In this document: positions 6,423-8,112 of the stretch, piece by piece | Position numbering within the stretch: the first letter of the stretch is position 1 | Layout: each line of letters starts with the position of its first letter | Translations under genes and position numbers: made by a program | Assembly (NCBI GenBank): GCA_002169365.1 | Contig: NHLE01000042.1 | Span: 1 to 8,112 of the forward strand | Direction of reading: 5' to 3' | Length of the DNA stretch: 8,112 nucleotides | Source of the DNA: Pelagibacteraceae bacterium TMED259 | GTDB taxonomy: Bacteria > Pseudomonadota > Alphaproteobacteria > HIMB59 | The notes under the pieces: generated by a model | Told to the model about the DNA's origin: nothing | The model's input: only the letters and a program-made list of their open reading frames with translations | Databases searched by the model: none

Positions 6423-7502
6423 CTACGTGGCAGCTCGCTTGAGGCGGTCGCGAACTGCTGCCCACTCGGAATCGGCCGGGACCGCATCAACAACCAGACG
6501 GTCGAGCCCCCGTTGATCAAGGGCGTGCAGTGTGGCGTAGAGGCTGCGTGCGTATGTCGTGGGGTCCTTTGGCATCGGAATCACCAGAAGGCCTGCTGAT
6601 GCAGCCAGTGCCCGTACAGCTGGGTTCTCTGGTGTACGGGACAACCAGCCAACCCGGTGCCCCTCCGCCACAAGTTGTGGAACAAGTGACGTGGCGTCCC
6701 CGGACAATATGAGTTGGGTTTGAGGGGCATAATGACGGTGCTGATTTCCGGGGCTTCGGAGAGCCTTTTTCTGCCCCTCATGCTGCTCTGCAGAATCATG
6801 TTCTGATTCGTGGATTTCGACACCAATCGCTTCTGTAAGTTGTGCTGCAGATATCGGACCAGGACGCAGAATTTTTGGCGGGTAAACAGTGCAGTCAAGA
6901 ACCGTTGACTCAAGTCCATGCTTACAGGGCCCGCCATCAAGAATCATACCTATTCGGTTACCCAGTCCCTCTAGCACATGTTGCGCTGTTGTGGGTGACA
7001 CTGCTTCAGATCGATTTGCACTTGGAGCCGCTAAAGGGCATTGAGCCAATTCGATGAGGCGACGAGTACTGACCAGACCAGGGCATCGTAACGCAACAGT
7101 CTGTCCATTTGCAGTGACAATGTCTGGTACGACGTCGGCTTTGGGAACAACCACGGTCAGCGGTCCAGGCCAGAATGCAGTGGCAGCTTTCTGAGCAATA
7201 TCCGGCCACTGGCTTACCAGAGTCTGTGCCATGGTCTCATCCGAAACATGCACGATGAGCGGATTCGTTGCCGGCCGACCTTTGACTTGAAAAATCTGTG
7301 CAACTGCATCAGCGTCCATTGCATCCCCTGCCAGGCCGTACACAGTCTCGGTTGGGATCGCTACAAGTTGGCCATTTGCAAGCCTTTCAGCGGCTGCCGC
7401 GAGGGCTGCAGCAGTCGTATGGTCAGGCGTTCCAACACCCTCAGGCCAATTGATCGTGGCAAGGATTGGGAGTGCTGGACGATGTACGGGAACTGGTGTC
7501 AT
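6423..7502 (-). CDS. Threonylcarbamoyl-AMP synthase (Sua5/YciO/YrdC family), full-length Sua5 type
   Basis: This enzyme makes threonylcarbamoyl-AMP from threonine, bicarbonate and ATP, the first step of the t6A37 modification of ANN-decoding tRNAs, in the cytoplasm. From the ATG at 7502 it is 359 residues. The YrdC domain occupies about 30-225, with PTETVYGL (50-57), KGRPATNPL (74-82), FWPGPLTVVVP (110-120), SANRSEAVSPT (161-171) and GLESTV (196-201). A linker carrying RHYAP (256-260) leads to the C-terminal Sua5 domain (about 262-359), so this is the long Sua5 form rather than the short TsaC. Start choice is uncertain: in-frame ATG 7547 and TTG 7565 would add 15 or 21 residues, and none has a strong ribosome site. 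7502 was chosen because family members have short N-termini before the first helix. It is divergent from purE, and tRNA-Phe lies downstream on the same strand. Confidence 0.93.
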   Translation of the reverse strand: MTPVPVHRPALPILATINWPEGVGTPDHTTAAALAAAAERLANGQLVAIPTETVYGLAGDAMDADAVAQIFQVKGRPATNPLIVHVSDETMAQTLVSQWPDIAQKAATAFWPGPLTVVVPKADVVPDIVTANGQTVALRCPGLVSTRRLIELAQCPLAAPSANRSEAVSPTTAQHVLEGLGNRIGMILDGGPCKHGLESTVLDCTVYPPKILRPGPISAAQLTEAIGVEIHESEHDSAEQHEGQKKALRSPGNQHRHYAPQTQLILSGDATSLVPQLVAEGHRVGWLSRTPENPAVRALAASAGLLVIPMPKDPTTYARSLYATLHALDQRGLDRLVVDAVPADSEWAAVRDRLKRAAT

Positions 7503-7591
7503 AACGTTACCGGTTGCAGATACAGGGAACACCGAGCATGATGGCATCTTCAGCAGACTAGGCAACCCGTTTTTTGGAGCTTTTTATCAAG
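7503..7591. promoter_or_regulatory. Divergent promoter region between the Sua5 gene and purE
   Basis: These 89 bp separate the chosen starts of two divergent genes and should hold both promoters, unless the Sua5 gene begins further upstream. GGAG at 7576-7579 is the likely ribosome site of purE, 12 nt before its ATG, within a T-rich stretch. No convincing -35/-10 pair was found. Confidence 0.35.
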
Positions 7592-8110
7592 ATGGCCACA
7601 CCTTCCTCACAGGGCTCACCTGCCCCCGCTGTTGGAATCATCATGGGTAGTAAATCAGACTGGAAAACGCTTGAGCGTGCGGCAACCACTCTCAGTGAGC
7701 TTGGTGTGCCTCATGAATGCGAAATTGTGTCCGCGCATCGCACACCAGAGAAACTCGCTGAATATGCCCGCACGGCCGTTGAGCGAGGGTTGAAGGTCAT
7801 CATTGCCGGTGCTGGTGGCGCAGCCCATCTTCCAGGGATGGTGGCAGCCCAAACGCCATTGCCAGTGCTAGGTGTACCTGTGGAGTCAGCCGTTTTACGT
7901 GGCGTGGATTCCCTGTTATCAATCGTTCAAATGCCTGCAGGTATTCCCGTTGGAACGCTGGCAATCGGAGGTGCTGGTGCTGCAAATGCAGCACTTCTTG
8001 CCGTTTCAATTCTGTCGTTAAATGACGATGAATTACGAGAACGTCTCTGTTCATATCGGAAGGCGCAGACCGATCGAGTGCTCGCTGATGATCTCCCTCC
8101 TGTTGTGTAA
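7592..8110 (+). CDS. purE: N5-carboxyaminoimidazole ribonucleotide mutase (PurE)
   Basis: PurE converts N5-CAIR to CAIR in de novo purine synthesis (class I), working after PurK in the cytoplasm, typically as an octamer. The product is 172 residues, normal for the family. Signature elements are the phosphate-binding GSKSD (19-23; GSxSD in the family), SAHRTP (47-52) with the conserved catalytic histidine H49, [15 protein letters not shown] (72-86), LGVPV (93-97), and [21 protein letters not shown] (113-133). The Met start at 7592 was chosen; an upstream in-frame TTG at 7574 would add six residues and would overlap the GGAG ribosome site. The gene ends two bases before the window edge; a purK partner downstream is common but lies outside the view. 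Confidence 0.96.
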   Translation: MATPSSQGSPAPAVGIIMGSKSDWKTLERAATTLSELGVPHECEIVSAHRTPEKLAEYARTAVERGLKVIIAGAGGAAHLPGMVAAQTPLPVLGVPVESAVLRGVDSLLSIVQMPAGIPVGTLAIGGAGAANAALLAVSILSLNDDELRERLCSYRKAQTDRVLADDLPPVV

Positions 8111-8112
8111 TT

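Noticed and set aside
6530..7057. Open frames overlapping the Sua5 gene in other frames and on the opposite strand.
   Set aside because: The Sua5 frame carries all family motifs over the same stretch; the others are low-complexity shadows.

Overview
The window looks like chromosomal DNA from a planctomycete (Planctomycetota), probably a marine one with moderate GC. Four things suggest this: two secreted formylglycine-type sulfatases in tandem, the N-terminal part of a large membrane-anchored protein of the type planctomycetes place before a PQQ-like beta-propeller, an HU-family DNA-binding protein with the planctomycete-style long KNPFTGE arm, and ordinary single-copy housekeeping genes. The phylum is an inference from protein style; no rRNA is present.

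Layout. At the left edge (minus strand) is the front end of the membrane-anchored protein. Its frame closes about 10 bp before the window edge, apparently because of a frameshift. A 16-bp perfect tandem duplication lies just upstream of its likely start. A 320-bp divergent intergenic region follows, then the HU-like gene (plus strand), closed by a strong intrinsic terminator. Next come two plus-strand sulfatase genes 67 bp apart, probably co-transcribed. Both have signal peptides, so they probably act outside the cytoplasm on sulfated polysaccharide. They belong to different subfamilies. The second has the atypical modification motif CSTFR in place of C-x-P/A-x-R.

The 5.0-6.3 kb part is the most unusual. 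A decayed 3' half of a tRNA-Phe (about 4996-5039, minus strand) lies 1219 bp from an intact tRNA-Phe(GAA) gene (6213-6285, minus strand). The two copies are in the same orientation, on the 3' side of the intact tRNA, and bracket one unrecognised 287-residue gene. This geometry resembles a small, possibly decayed, genetic element integrated at a tRNA gene, although no integrase is visible.

The right end is housekeeping. A minus-strand Sua5/TsaC-type threonylcarbamoyl-AMP synthase (tRNA t6A modification) is divergent from purE (purine biosynthesis), and both appear complete. Apart from the sulfatase pair, the genes share no evident pathway.
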